From positions 496,001 to 560,000 of the forward strand of contig JADJVV010000001.1 in the NCBI GenBank assembly GCA_016710435.1: a stretch of 64,000 nucleotides of DNA, read 5' to 3'. A program made the translations under genes and the position numbers. The DNA comes from Hyphomicrobiales bacterium (lineage in GTDB: Bacteria > Pseudomonadota > Alphaproteobacteria > Rhizobiales > Aestuariivirgaceae). Of the stretch, positions 32,715 through 41,433 are shown piece by piece (the first letter of the stretch is position 1; every line of letters begins with the position of its first letter). The notes under the pieces were generated by a model that had not been told where the DNA came from, did not search any database, and saw nothing but the letters and a program-made list of their open reading frames with translations.

Positions 32715-34631
32715 TCAGTTGTTGATGTTGCGGTCCTTGGTTTCCGGGATCAGCAGCGAACCGATGACGAGCGTCATGGCCGCGATGATGATCGGATACC
32801 AGAGTCCGGAGTAGATATCGCCCGTTGCCGCCACGATGGCGAAGGCTGTCGTCGGCAGGAAGCCGCCGAACCAGCCGTTGCCGATGTGATAGGGCAGCGA
32901 CATGGAGGAGTAGCGGATGCGGGTCGGGAAGAGTTCGACCAGCATGGCCGCGATCGGGCCGTAGACCATCGTCACGTAGATGACGAGGATCGTCAGCAGC
33001 ACGATCAGCATCGTGTTGTTGACGGCGGCGGGATCAGCCTTGGCCGGATAGCCAGCGGCCTTCAGGGCGCCCGAGAGCGTGCCTGCAAAACCGTCCGACA
33101 TGGCCGCGCCATAGCCGCCGGCCTTGACGGCACCGTCAACGACCTTGCCCAGTTCCGCCGTCTTGTCCGTGGCGTTCTTGTAGGCATCGCTGGCAAGTCC
33201 CGCCGTGATGAGAGCCGTCAAGGTCTTGGCCTTGGTGGCGTCTTCATTGGGGCGCGTGTCCTTGAGGCCTGCGGCCGTCACGAACTCGCCGATTGCGGTA
33301 TCAGCCGCCGTTGCAGCCGCGACCACGCCTGCTTCGCCCGCTGCCTTGAGGCTGGCCGCAAGCTCTTCGCCCTTGGCCTTGGTGTCGGTTGCGATCTGCG
33401 AGGCAGCGAAGGACGGAACGACGGTGTCGCCGACCTTCACTGTCGCCTTGCCGGCTTCGCCTGCAACGTTGGAATACGGGATACCCGCCTTCACCAGCGC
33501 GCTCTTTGCGATGTCGCAACCGCTGGTGAACTTGGACGTGCCCACCGGGTTGAACTGGAAGGAGCAATCGTTCTTGTCCGCCGTGACGACGACAGGAGAC
33601 TTGGCCGATGCTTCATAGAGTGCCGGATTGGCATAGAAGGTGATCGCCTTGAAGATCGGGAAGTAGGTCACGATGGCGAGCAGGCAGCCCAGCATGATGA
33701 TCCACTTGCGGCCGATCTTGTCCGACAGCCAGCCGAAGAGGACGAAGAACGGCGTGCCGATGGCGAGCGAAGCCGCGATCAGCAGGTTGGCGTTCACCGC
33801 GTCAACCTTCAGCGTCTGCGTCAGGAAGAACAGCGCGTAGAACTGGCCCGTGTACCACACCACGGCCTGACCGGCGGTGAGGCCGAGCAGCGCCAGGATG
33901 ACGACCTTCAGGTTCGCCCAGTTGCCAAAGGATTCGGTAAGCGGCGCCTTCGAGGCCTTGCCTTCCGCTTTCATCTTCTGGAACACCGGCGACTCGTTGA
34001 GCTTCAACCGGATCCACACCGAGATGGCCAGAAGCAGGATGGAGAGCAGGAACGGAATGCGCCATCCCCACGTATCGAAATCAGGGCCAAGCCAGGTGCG
34101 GCAGCCCAGAATGACGAGCAACGAGAGGAACAGGCCGAGCGTTGCCGTGGTCTGGATCCAGCTGGTGTAGAGGCCGCGCTTTCCGGCAGGTGCATGTTCG
34201 GCAACATAGGTCGCCGCACCACCGTATTCACCGCCGAGTGCGAGGCCCTGCAACAGGCGCAACGCCACAAGGATGACCGGCGCTGCCATGCCGATGGTGG
34301 CATAGCTGGGCAGCAGGCCCACGCCGAAGGTAGCGAGACCCATGATCAGGATTGTGATGAGGAATGTGTACTTGCGGCCCACGAGATCGCCCAGGCGGCC
34401 GAACACGATTGCGCCGAAGGGACGGACGGCGAAGCCCGCCGCGAAGGCGGCCAGCGCGAAGATGAAGCCCGCCGTCTCGTTCACGCCCGAGAAGAACTGT
34501 TTGGAGATGATGGCCGCGAGCGACCCGTAAAGATAGAAGTCGTACCACTCGAACACAGTGCCGAGTGACGATGCGAAGACGACCGTTGATTTGCTGCGGT
34601 CGAGATCGCCTGCTGCTGCGACGTTTGCCAT
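32715..34631 (-). CDS. MFS transporter (ProP-type) with large extracytoplasmic insert
   Basis: A 638-residue member of the metabolite:H+ symporter subfamily: signature EWYDFYLYGSLA near the N-terminus, GRLGDLVGRKYTF (about 78-90), LQGLALGGEYGGA and the second-half GWLSDKIGRKW (about 300). About 12 membrane segments. Between the eighth and ninth (about residues 335-538, encoded by about 33017-33629) is an extra about 200-residue Ala-rich domain with two Cys (NDCSF, SGCDIA), absent from standard ProP-type members. Substrate unknown. ATG 34631 has GAGGGAAA upstream. The real start is not the slightly earlier in-frame ATG (34661). Confidence 0.85.
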   Translation of the reverse strand: MANVAAAGDLDRSKSTVVFASSLGTVFEWYDFYLYGSLAAIISKQFFSGVNETAGFIFALAAFAAGFAVRPFGAIVFGRLGDLVGRKYTFLITILIMGLATFGVGLLPSYATIGMAAPVILVALRLLQGLALGGEYGGAATYVAEHAPAGKRGLYTSWIQTTATLGLFLSLLVILGCRTWLGPDFDTWGWRIPFLLSILLLAISVWIRLKLNESPVFQKMKAEGKASKAPLTESFGNWANLKVVILALLGLTAGQAVVWYTGQFYALFFLTQTLKVDAVNANLLIAASLAIGTPFFVLFGWLSDKIGRKWIIMLGCLLAIVTYFPIFKAITFYANPALYEASAKSPVVVTADKNDCSFQFNPVGTSKFTSGCDIAKSALVKAGIPYSNVAGEAGKATVKVGDTVVPSFAASQIATDTKAKGEELAASLKAAGEAGVVAAATAADTAIGEFVTAAGLKDTRPNEDATKAKTLTALITAGLASDAYKNATDKTAELGKVVDGAVKAGGYGAAMSDGFAGTLSGALKAAGYPAKADPAAVNNTMLIVLLTILVIYVTMVYGPIAAMLVELFPTRIRYSSMSLPYHIGNGWFGGFLPTTAFAIVAATGDIYSGLWYPIIIAAMTLVIGSLLIPETKDRNINN

Positions 34632-34663
34632 GCGTTTCCCTCTTGCTTTCCCTCTGAGCAATT

Positions 34664-34683
34664 ATTGTGCGTCAAGACACAAT
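34664..34683. promoter_or_regulatory. Inverted repeat upstream of the MFS gene
   Basis: ATTGTG (34664-34669), 8-base spacer, CACAAT (34678-34683): perfect 6-base arms, 33 bases before the MFS start codon. On the minus strand a TTGACG (34675-34670) in the spacer would suit a -35 element, so a regulator bound here would compete with RNA polymerase (inference). Confidence 0.4.
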
Positions 34684-34707
34684 CCGGGCGGTGGCCCGTT
34701 TCAGGTC

Positions 34708-34722
34708 TTAACGGCGCGTTAA
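34708..34722. promoter_or_regulatory. Second inverted repeat upstream of the MFS gene
   Basis: TTAACG, GCG, CGTTAA: a perfect 6-base dyad at 34708-34722, about 77 bases before the MFS start. It is 24 bases beyond the first dyad. Possible operator. Confidence 0.35.
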
Positions 34723-35104
34723 AGCGGCGAAGGGCTGCGGCGGAAATCCGACTTTCGTTTCAACGCGTGCAACGGCGCGCTGTGTGCGGCGCAAAATGAT
34801 TCTGGGCAGGCAGCCGCAAAAGTCCCGTCGTTGGGCGTTCCCGCCAGTGCTGCAGCGCACAGCGGGAGACCGGACGGCAACGTGGTCTTATCCTAAAGTT
34901 TTTGACGTGATCACCCGGAGCGGGCAACTGAAGGATGACGGCACCTCGCGTTCTGCGCGGAACGGGCGAAAAACCGGTGCGGCGGGAGCGGCTGAGTCGG
35001 ACTTTTCCGCACCTTGCCGAAAGCTCCTGAAAGAGGCTGGACAAGGCCTTGCGGCTTGCCTATACGCGGGCGCGTTCCGGCACGAAATCGCGCCGCGAAC
35101 CCAA

Positions 35105-35180
35105 GCCCAGGTAGCTCAGTTGGTAGAGCAGCGGATTGAAAATCCGCGTGTCGCTGGTTCGATTCCGGCCCTGGGCACCA
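35105..35180 (+). tRNA. tRNA-Phe (anticodon GAA)
   Basis: A 76-base cloverleaf: acceptor GCCCAGG (35105-35111) pairs with CCTGGGC (35170-35176), followed by an encoded ACCA end. The D arm (GCTC AGTTGGTA GAGC) and the anticodon arm GCGGA-TTGAAAA-TCCGC read anticodon GAA. The T arm is CTGG-TTCGATT-CCGG. All arms are well formed. Confidence 0.96.
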
Positions 35181-35249
35181 TCTTCAAACTTTATCATGTG
35201 ACGAAGAACAGGAGTGGATGCGCCCCTGCTCTTGCATTGTGCGATCTGC

Positions 35250-35278
35250 AAAAAAAGGCCCGGCGCAAAGGCCGGGCC
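35250..35278 (-). terminator. Rho-independent terminator of the creatinine operon
   Basis: Stem GGCCCGGC (35257-35264), loop GCAAAG, GCCGGGCC (35271-35278). On the minus strand it is followed by TTTTTTT (35256-35250). It lies 25 bases after the creatinase stop codon. Confidence 0.9.
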
Positions 35279-35303
35279 AGTGAGCGCGTCGGGGAGTGAC
35301 GGC

Positions 35304-36518
35304 TTAGTTCTTGATGATCATCTTTTCCGGTCCATAGGGATGATGGGTGATGTTGCGGTTGCCGTCCTCGGTGATCACCAGGATGTCATGCTCGCGGTAG
35401 CCACCAGCGCCAGGCAGATGGTTTGGAATGGTGATCATGGGCTCCATCGACACCACCATTCCGGGTTCCAGAACGGTGTGGCAGTCTTCGCGCAACTCCA
35501 GTCCCGCCTCGCGGCCGTAGTAGTGGCACAGCACGCCGAAGCTGTGGCCATAGCCGAATGAACGGTATTTCAGAAGCTGGTAGCGCTCGTAGATGTCGTT
35601 CAGTTCCTTGGCCACGTCGGAACACTTGTTGCCGGGCTTCAGCAACTCGATGCCGCGCTCATGCACCTCGATGTTGATGTCCCACAGGCGGAGGTTTTCG
35701 TCCGTGGCCGTTTCGCAGAACAGCGTCCGCTCAAGCGCAACGTAATAGCCCGCCACCATCGGGAAGCAGTTGAGCGAGAGGATGTCGCCCCGCTGGAGCT
35801 TGCGGCTGGTGACAGGGTTGTGTGCGCCATCGGTATTGATGCCGGACTGGAACCACGTCCAGGTGTCCATCAGTTCGCCGTCGGGCCAGACGCGCGCGAT
35901 CTCATTCACCATGGTGGCAGTGGCATGGAGCGCCACCTCATGTTCGCTGACGCCAACGCGCGTGGCTTCGCAGCAGGCTGCGCCGCCCATGTCCGCGATG
36001 CGCGTCATCTTGGTGATGTGCGCGATTTCCTCAGCGGACTTGATCATGCGCTGGCGCATGGCGGGCTGCGCGATGTCGACAAATTCCATATCCGGGAATT
36101 CGGACTTCAGCAGGGCCATGGTGTCGAGATTGATATGATCGAACTCGATGCCGAGACGCTTCACGCCCTTGGTCAACTGGCGGACGGCATGGAAGTAGTT
36201 GTCTTTCTGCCAGTCGGTATAGGTGAGATTCTTTCCGCCGAAGGTACGGCGCCAGGGCTGGCCGCCGTCGATGCCGGCGGAGATGGATGCGCAACCCTTG
36301 TGATCCACGACCAGGCCATAACGCCGGCCGAAGTAGCAGAACATGAAGTCGGAGTAGTAGCAGATGTTGTGGTAGGAGGTGAAAAGGGCGGCATCAATCT
36401 TCGCCTCGGACATGTAGCGGCGGATATTGTCCTGGCGGCGCTTCATTTCGCCGGCCGAGAAGGTGGGTTTCACCTGTTCGCCGTTGCCTACATAGTCCTG
36501 CAGTCGTTCCCTGTTCAT
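35304..36518 (-). CDS. Creatinase (creatine amidinohydrolase)
   Basis: A 404-residue M24 pita-bread-fold enzyme that hydrolyses creatine to sarcosine and urea. It matches the Pseudomonas creatinase along its length: FTSYHNICYYSDF (about 45-57), DGGQPWRRT (about 83-91), WTWFQSGINTDGAHNP (catalytic His in NTDGAHNP, about 230), YGHSFGVLCHYYGREAG (about 320) and MEPMITIPNHLPGAGGYREHD. The Gln/Glu and His residues used by metal-free creatinase rather than the five metal ligands of aminopeptidases are as expected. It lies 39 bases after the creatininase gene; a terminator follows. Confidence 0.93.
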   Translation of the reverse strand: MNRERLQDYVGNGEQVKPTFSAGEMKRRQDNIRRYMSEAKIDAALFTSYHNICYYSDFMFCYFGRRYGLVVDHKGCASISAGIDGGQPWRRTFGGKNLTYTDWQKDNYFHAVRQLTKGVKRLGIEFDHINLDTMALLKSEFPDMEFVDIAQPAMRQRMIKSAEEIAHITKMTRIADMGGAACCEATRVGVSEHEVALHATATMVNEIARVWPDGELMDTWTWFQSGINTDGAHNPVTSRKLQRGDILSLNCFPMVAGYYVALERTLFCETATDENLRLWDINIEVHERGIELLKPGNKCSDVAKELNDIYERYQLLKYRSFGYGHSFGVLCHYYGREAGLELREDCHTVLEPGMVVSMEPMITIPNHLPGAGGYREHDILVITEDGNRNITHHPYGPEKMIIKN

Positions 36519-36557
36519 GGCAGTCCGTGCTCCTTGTTGTCGGGATGTTGGATTGGG

Positions 36558-37358
36558 TCAGGCCGCGGCGCGCTTGCCGGGCGAGATTGAGAATTCGTCC
36601 TGAAGCGCCTGCACGATGCCATCCGTGCAAACGGCCAGCATCAGTTCGCCTTTCTCGCGAGAGGCATTTTTCGGCGAGGACAGTGTGCCGCTTCCAGGCG
36701 TCCATTCCGGTTTCACCGGATAAACATCATAGGGCGGGAAGGTTGCCGCTGGATGATCCACCGCCCGCTGCAGCTGAACGAGATCCGGATAGAGTGCGAG
36801 CATGAGCGATGTTTCCAGCACGCCACCATGCTCCACTGCCCATCCGGGGAAGCCGTCAGGATAGATTTTCTCGATGGTGTCCTGATTGACGAAATCCCAA
36901 TAGGACAAGACGACGATCTTCACGTCCGTCACGCTGTCCCAGCGCAACTCGCGCAGCGCCAGATCCACCGCTTCATTGATGAACCAGGAGTTCTCGTAGT
37001 GGCCGTTGACGATGGCAAAGTTGCGTCCGCCATGGCGTGCGAATTCCTTGATGACGTCGCGCAGCTGGTGCACCAGCGTCTGCCCTTCCAGGCTCACTGT
37101 GCCCGGCATGTGATTGCCGCCGCCGCATTTCTGCTGCGACTTGTATCCGTAGGTGAAGGACGGGGCGACGAGGCCCCCGATGCGTTCCGCGACACGGCGG
37201 GCAAATTCGGTGGGCAACAAAACGTCGACGTGGAGCGGCATGTGATGGCCGTGTTGCTCCATGGACCCAAGCGGAATGAGGATCGGTGTCTTTCCGTCCT
37301 TCATGCGGGCATGAAAATCGGGCCATGGCATCTCAGCGGCAAAAGGCCGGTCGGTCAT
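36558..37358 (-). CDS. Creatininase (creatinine amidohydrolase)
   Basis: A 266-residue zinc/manganese enzyme opening creatinine to creatine. The metal site motif PLGSMEQHGHHMPLHVDV (about 31-48) is intact, with GGGNHMPGT (about 78-86), VNGHYENSWF (about 118-127) and EHGGVLETSLML (about 176-187). It resembles the Pseudomonas creatininase closely and forms a two-step pathway with the adjacent creatinase. The ATG at 37358 is 110 bases from the divergently transcribed LysR gene. Confidence 0.92.
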   Translation of the reverse strand: MTDRPFAAEMPWPDFHARMKDGKTPILIPLGSMEQHGHHMPLHVDVLLPTEFARRVAERIGGLVAPSFTYGYKSQQKCGGGNHMPGTVSLEGQTLVHQLRDVIKEFARHGGRNFAIVNGHYENSWFINEAVDLALRELRWDSVTDVKIVVLSYWDFVNQDTIEKIYPDGFPGWAVEHGGVLETSLMLALYPDLVQLQRAVDHPAATFPPYDVYPVKPEWTPGSGTLSSPKNASREKGELMLAVCTDGIVQALQDEFSISPGKRAAA

Positions 37359-37467
37359 CTTGTCCTCCCGAAGACTGCTTGTTGTTGGGAGAACGCCTAT
37401 GCCGATTGCATTGATATGGGAAATTCATTTAAGTTATTGTCTCATAAATTTCTCTTTGGAGCCCGGC
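37359..37467. promoter_or_regulatory. Divergent promoter region, creatininase / LysR regulator
   Basis: An AT-rich centre with TTAT (37434-37437), six bases, ATAA (37444-37447), a possible LysR-type half-site pair (T-N12-A pattern). The region separates the creatininase start (minus) from the LysR start (plus) and is likely where the regulator acts on both. Confidence 0.4.
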
Positions 37468-38385
37468 ATGGTCGTGGTCAATCTCCCGACAGACGTGTTG
37501 CGAACCTTCCTCGCGGTAATCGATCTCGGCAGCTTCACAAAGGCCGGGCAGTTGCTCGGCCGCACCCAGCCTGCGATCAGCCTGCAGATCAGGAAACTCG
37601 AGCAGCTCGTGGGCATGACCCTGATGGACACATCGGGCCGCAACATCGCCCTCACGCGCGAAGGCGAAAGTCTGGCGCGCTATGCACGGCAATTGTTGGT
37701 GATGAACGACGAAATCGTCGCGCGCCTGCAGCGCAAGGCATCAACCGGCAACCTTCGCGTGGGACTGCCCAACGACTATGCTGTTGCCTTCTTCCAGAAG
37801 GCGCTTGTCCAGTTCTCCAAGCAGCACCCGGACGTGTCGATCTCCATTCATTGCGACACCAGCGAGTTGTTGATGACCATGTTCGAGAATGACGAACTGG
37901 ATATCGTTGTCGCCATGTTTGAGGGCACACCGCCGCCGGGGCTTATCTATACCTGGGCCGAACGGCCGATCTGGGCCGCTTCGGGCGACTATGATCCCGA
38001 CATGAAATTACCCGTTCCCATCGCCGCTCACCCGGAGGGATGCCACTACCGCGAACGCATGATCCGCAGTCTGGACCAGATCGGCAGGCCGTGGCGGATC
38101 ACCTTCAGCAGCCCCGGCATCAATGGTCTGCAGCTCGCCGTGCAGTCTGGTTTCGGCGTGACGGCACTGACGCGGCGGACTCTCATGCGTGGCATGCGCA
38201 TTCTCACGGAGAATGACGGTTTTCCACCCCTTGCTGACATTCATCTCGGCATGTTTTTCAAGAACACCGGGGCTTCAACCGCGGCAATGCTGCTGGTCAA
38301 CCACATCATGCAAACGCTTCAAGTTTCAGGACAAACCGACTTTGTGCGCCTCGAGAGACTCGGCACCATTGGAATGCAGCCATAA
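37468..38385 (+). CDS. LysR family transcriptional regulator of creatinine use
   Basis: A 305-residue LTTR. The helix-turn-helix is within VLRTFLAVIDLGSFTKAGQLLGRTQPAISLQIRKLE, read in pieces (about 9-45), and the effector-binding domain begins near LRVGLPNDY (about 92). The ATG at 37468 has GGAG 7 bases upstream; longer frames lack a site. It is divergent from creatininase-creatinase and points towards the ABC operon 115 bases away, so it probably controls both, with creatinine or creatine as effector (inference). Confidence 0.9.
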   Translation: MVVVNLPTDVLRTFLAVIDLGSFTKAGQLLGRTQPAISLQIRKLEQLVGMTLMDTSGRNIALTREGESLARYARQLLVMNDEIVARLQRKASTGNLRVGLPNDYAVAFFQKALVQFSKQHPDVSISIHCDTSELLMTMFENDELDIVVAMFEGTPPPGLIYTWAERPIWAASGDYDPDMKLPVPIAAHPEGCHYRERMIRSLDQIGRPWRITFSSPGINGLQLAVQSGFGVTALTRRTLMRGMRILTENDGFPPLADIHLGMFFKNTGASTAAMLLVNHIMQTLQVSGQTDFVRLERLGTIGMQP

Positions 38386-38500
38386 GGTAAACTCATGCTG
38401 TGATTTGAATGATCAATTTTTATTAGCCGCCCAGATGTGTTTAGTCACCAGCATGCGCGGACCACCAGCTGCAAAAACACCCGCGCAAGGGAAAACGTCC

Positions 38501-39628
38501 ATGAGCAAGCAATCACTCCTCAAGCCGAGCCGGCGCGATGTCCTTAAATACGGCGTTGGCACCGCGGCACTCTCCATGCCCTTCGTCAGCCGCGCCTGGG
38601 CCGAGACCGTCGAACTCAACATGCTGGCCTGGTATGGCCATGGCGAACCGGATGTGGTGGCTGAATTCGAAGCCGCCAACAACGTGAAGTTCAAGCCCAA
38701 GTATTATGCCGGTGGCGACAACATGCTGGCGCTGATCGCCCAGTCGCCGCCCGGAACATACGACGTCATCCTCTCCGATGCCGAATTCGTGCAACAGCTG
38801 AATCAGGCTGGCTATGTCCAGGAGCTGAATGCAGCCGATTATCCCTTCGACGACTTCCTCTATGACGAATGGAAGAAATTCCCCGGTCACTGGATGGACG
38901 GCAAGCTCTATTCGGTGATGGTGCGCTGCGGCCACCTCGGCGTGTCGTACAACACCACCGCCATCTCAGCCGAAGAAGCGATGAGCTACAAATGTTTCTG
39001 GAAGCCGGAGATCAAGGGAAAGGTCGGCCACTTTGACTGGCACCTGCCAAACCTCGGCCAGATGAGCCTCCTCAACGGCAACGCCTCGCCCTTCGATATC
39101 GACGGCGCGGCCTGGGACAAGGTCAAGGAAACAACCAGGACGTTGCGTCCCCAGGTCGGCGGCTTCTTCGATTACGGCGGCACCTTCAACGGCCTCAAGA
39201 CCGGCGAAATGCTCGCCATGGCCGGCATCGGCGACTGGATCACCGGCGTGCTTGAACGTGACGGCGCCAAGGTCGCGTCGGTCGTTCCGAAGGAAGGTGG
39301 CATCCAGTTCACCGAATCCTGGTCGATTGGCAAGGACAGCAAGAATGCCGACATGGCCAAGAAGTTCATCCAGTACATGATGTCCCCGGAAGGTCAGGTC
39401 CATTCTGCCCGCATGGCCGCCTACCCCGGGTTCACCGTCACCAAGGGTGGCCGCAAGCTGCTCAACGAGAAGGATGCGAAGGAAGCCCAACGCACCGGCC
39501 AGGTGGATGGCGCTGCCAACGACCCCGTGACGTTGATCAAGGAAGGCCGCATCAAGTACCGCCAGGTCCCCATCCAGCAAAGCCTGGAGGAGTGGAACGA
39601 CTTCTGGTCGGAATACAAGGGCTCCTGA
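38501..39628 (+). CDS. ABC transporter substrate-binding protein (PotD-like, Tat-exported)
   Basis: A 375-residue periplasmic binding protein with a twin-arginine signal (PSRRDVLKYGVGTAALSMP, cleavage near SRAWA, residue 34). The fold is that of polyamine-type family 1 binding proteins: WYGHGEPDVVAEFE (about 42-55), PGTYDVILSDAEFV, SIGKDSKN. The ATG at 38501 is chosen as it opens the Tat signal. It precedes the two permeases and the ATPase. Because the creatininase/creatinase genes lie alongside, creatine or creatinine is a better guess for the ligand than a polyamine (inference). Confidence 0.88.
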   Translation: MSKQSLLKPSRRDVLKYGVGTAALSMPFVSRAWAETVELNMLAWYGHGEPDVVAEFEAANNVKFKPKYYAGGDNMLALIAQSPPGTYDVILSDAEFVQQLNQAGYVQELNAADYPFDDFLYDEWKKFPGHWMDGKLYSVMVRCGHLGVSYNTTAISAEEAMSYKCFWKPEIKGKVGHFDWHLPNLGQMSLLNGNASPFDIDGAAWDKVKETTRTLRPQVGGFFDYGGTFNGLKTGEMLAMAGIGDWITGVLERDGAKVASVVPKEGGIQFTESWSIGKDSKNADMAKKFIQYMMSPEGQVHSARMAAYPGFTVTKGGRKLLNEKDAKEAQRTGQVDGAANDPVTLIKEGRIKYRQVPIQQSLEEWNDFWSEYKGS

Positions 39629-39652
39629 GCCCGCTCGCTGCTCCCCGACACT

Positions 39653-39681
39653 GGCCACCATCGCAGACCGTGATGGTGGCC
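39653..39681 (+). repeat. Intercistronic hairpin after the binding-protein gene
   Basis: GGCCACCATC (39653-39662), 9-base loop, GATGGTGGCC (39672-39681): a perfect 10-base stem, not followed by a T run. It lies 25 bases past the stop of the binding-protein gene and 104 before the permease start. Such stems often protect the upstream message so the binding protein is made in excess. Confidence 0.6.
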
Positions 39682-39784
39682 CTCAAATATACCAGCACCA
39701 CCTGGGCCATTTTGCCCGGGGCTGGAGACTTGCACTCTTGGCCAACTGTACGGCAGCTTGACGGCGACACTGGAGATTCTCCCC

Positions 39785-40633
39785 ATGACCGAGAAAAGAG
39801 GCACAGACGTCTATGCCTGGTTCTGGCGCGCCCCGCTGCTGATCTGGCAATCCCTGTTCTTTGTCGTACCGCTCGGTTTCATGTTCGTGATGAGCTTCTG
39901 GCTCGTCAGAAATTACCGGATGACGCCGGCCTTCGCCTTCGACAGCTGGGTCAAGATCCTGGGCTGGGACATCTTCTGGCGGGCTTATGGCTACACCTTC
40001 ATGTTGGCGGCCGCGGCGACCGTGCTGGCCTCTGTCCTTGCTTTCCCCGCCGCCTACGGCCTCGCATTTCACGCCAATGACCGCGCCCGCCGCTGGGCCA
40101 TCTTCTTTCTCGTGATCCCGTTCTTCACAAGCTACCTCGTGCGCATCTACGCCTGGCAGGTGGTGTTGGCGGGCAGCGGTGTCGTCAACACACTGATCGG
40201 CTGGATCGGCCTCGGACCTTTCCCGTTGCTCAACTCTCCCATCGGCACACTGGTCGGCTATCTCACGCTTTCCTTTCCGCTCGTCCTGATCCTTCAGACG
40301 ATTTCCCTCGCCAGCATCGACAAGACGCTCATCGAAGCCGCCCACAATCTGGGATGCAGCAGCCTGCGCACGGTCTTCTCCGTAATCATTCCGGCCGCGA
40401 AGGTGGGACTCATCATCGCGGCCCTGTTCTGCTTCATTCTCTCCTTCGGCGATTTCGTCAGCCCCTATTATCTCGGCGGCTCCAAGCCGCCGACCCTCTC
40501 CATCATGATCATCGATTCCACCAAGTCGGGCCAGCAATGGCCGCGCGCAGCCGTGATCGCGGTCGTGATGATCCTCTCACTTCTCGCTGTGGCATTCGCC
40601 GCGGTGAAGGCAGCCTACAGGAGGCGCGGATGA
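39785..40633 (+). CDS. ABC transporter permease (PotB-like)
   Basis: A 282-residue inner-membrane permease with six predicted membrane spans and the cytoplasmic EAA loop EAAHNLGCSSLRTVFSVIIP (about 189-208) that docks the ATPase. Typical of the BinB/PotB half of spermidine-type importers. The ATG at 39785 has GGAG upstream. It overlaps the next permease by 4 bases (ATGA). Confidence 0.9.
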   Translation: MTEKRGTDVYAWFWRAPLLIWQSLFFVVPLGFMFVMSFWLVRNYRMTPAFAFDSWVKILGWDIFWRAYGYTFMLAAAATVLASVLAFPAAYGLAFHANDRARRWAIFFLVIPFFTSYLVRIYAWQVVLAGSGVVNTLIGWIGLGPFPLLNSPIGTLVGYLTLSFPLVLILQTISLASIDKTLIEAAHNLGCSSLRTVFSVIIPAAKVGLIIAALFCFILSFGDFVSPYYLGGSKPPTLSIMIIDSTKSGQQWPRAAVIAVVMILSLLAVAFAAVKAAYRRRG

Positions 40634-41433
40634 CTTCGGACAAGACCCTGCGCTGGGGGCTCTACGCCTATATTCTGATCGCCTTCTGCTTCATCTTCAC
40701 GCCGATCATCTGGAGTTTCATATTCTCCTTCAATTCCGACCGCTTCCCCACGCTGCCCCTCGGGCACTTCACCCTGCACTGGTATGAAACGGTTCTGAAC
40801 CGGCCGGAAGTGATTGAAGCCGCCTGGACCAGTCTGATCGTCGCCATCTGTTCGTCGCTGCTGTCCACCTTCATCGGTTTCTGCACAGCCTACACCGACC
40901 ACCGCTACCAGTTTGTGTTCAAGCAGGCGTACCTGGCGCTGGCCATGCTGCCGCCCACCATCCCGCTCATCATCATGGCGCTCGCCATGCTCTCCTGGTT
41001 GGCGCAGATCGGCCTTTCCGGCCAGGTCATCTCGATCATCATCGCCCATACGGTGCTGGGCGCGCCCTTCGCCATGGCGGTGATCCGGCTGCGCCTCAAC
41101 GACATGGATCCGAATCTCGAAGCGGCCAGCTGGAATCTGGGTGCCTCCGAATGGCGGACCATGTGGGAGATCGTCATTCCCTTCGCCAAGCCGTCGATCA
41201 TTGCCGCCCTCTGCCTCACCGCCGCCGTCTCCTTCGACGAGTTCGCGGTGGCCTGGTTCGTGTCCGGCCTGAACAAGACCATCCCCGTCGTGATCCTGGA
41301 AATCCTCCAGGGCAACGTCGATCCCCAGATCAATGCCATCGGCACCTTTGTCTTCGTGATTTCGATCACCCTGATCGTGATTGCGGAAATGATGATGTCG
41401 TCGAAAGAAAAGAAGGAGGGCGTGCCCCAATGA
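40630..41433 (+). CDS. ABC transporter permease (PotC-like)
   Basis: A 267-residue inner-membrane permease with six spans; the EAA loop EAASWNLGASEWRTMWEIVIP (read as EAASWNLGASEWRTM, about 158-172) is intact. It is the second permease of the presumed creatine/creatinine importer. Both its start and stop overlap neighbours by 4 bases, so translation of the whole set is coupled. Confidence 0.9.
   Translation: MTSDKTLRWGLYAYILIAFCFIFTPIIWSFIFSFNSDRFPTLPLGHFTLHWYETVLNRPEVIEAAWTSLIVAICSSLLSTFIGFCTAYTDHRYQFVFKQAYLALAMLPPTIPLIIMALAMLSWLAQIGLSGQVISIIIAHTVLGAPFAMAVIRLRLNDMDPNLEAASWNLGASEWRTMWEIVIPFAKPSIIAALCLTAAVSFDEFAVAWFVSGLNKTIPVVILEILQGNVDPQINAIGTFVFVISITLIVIAEMMMSSKEKKEGVPQ

Larger units (their letters stand above)
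34632..35104. other. Non-coding region between MFS gene and tRNA-Phe
   Basis: A 473-base stretch without a convincing gene. It holds the promoter side of the MFS gene with two dyads (34664-34683 and 34708-34722, listed separately). The rest, about 34740-35104, has open frames on both strands but none with family resemblance or a good start. It also must contain the tRNA-Phe promoter, which I could not place. Confidence 0.5.

Noticed and set aside
32886..34568. Long open frame opposite the MFS transporter
   Set aside because: Antisense shadow in a GC-rich gene; the product is a low-complexity His/Arg/Glu sequence with no family.
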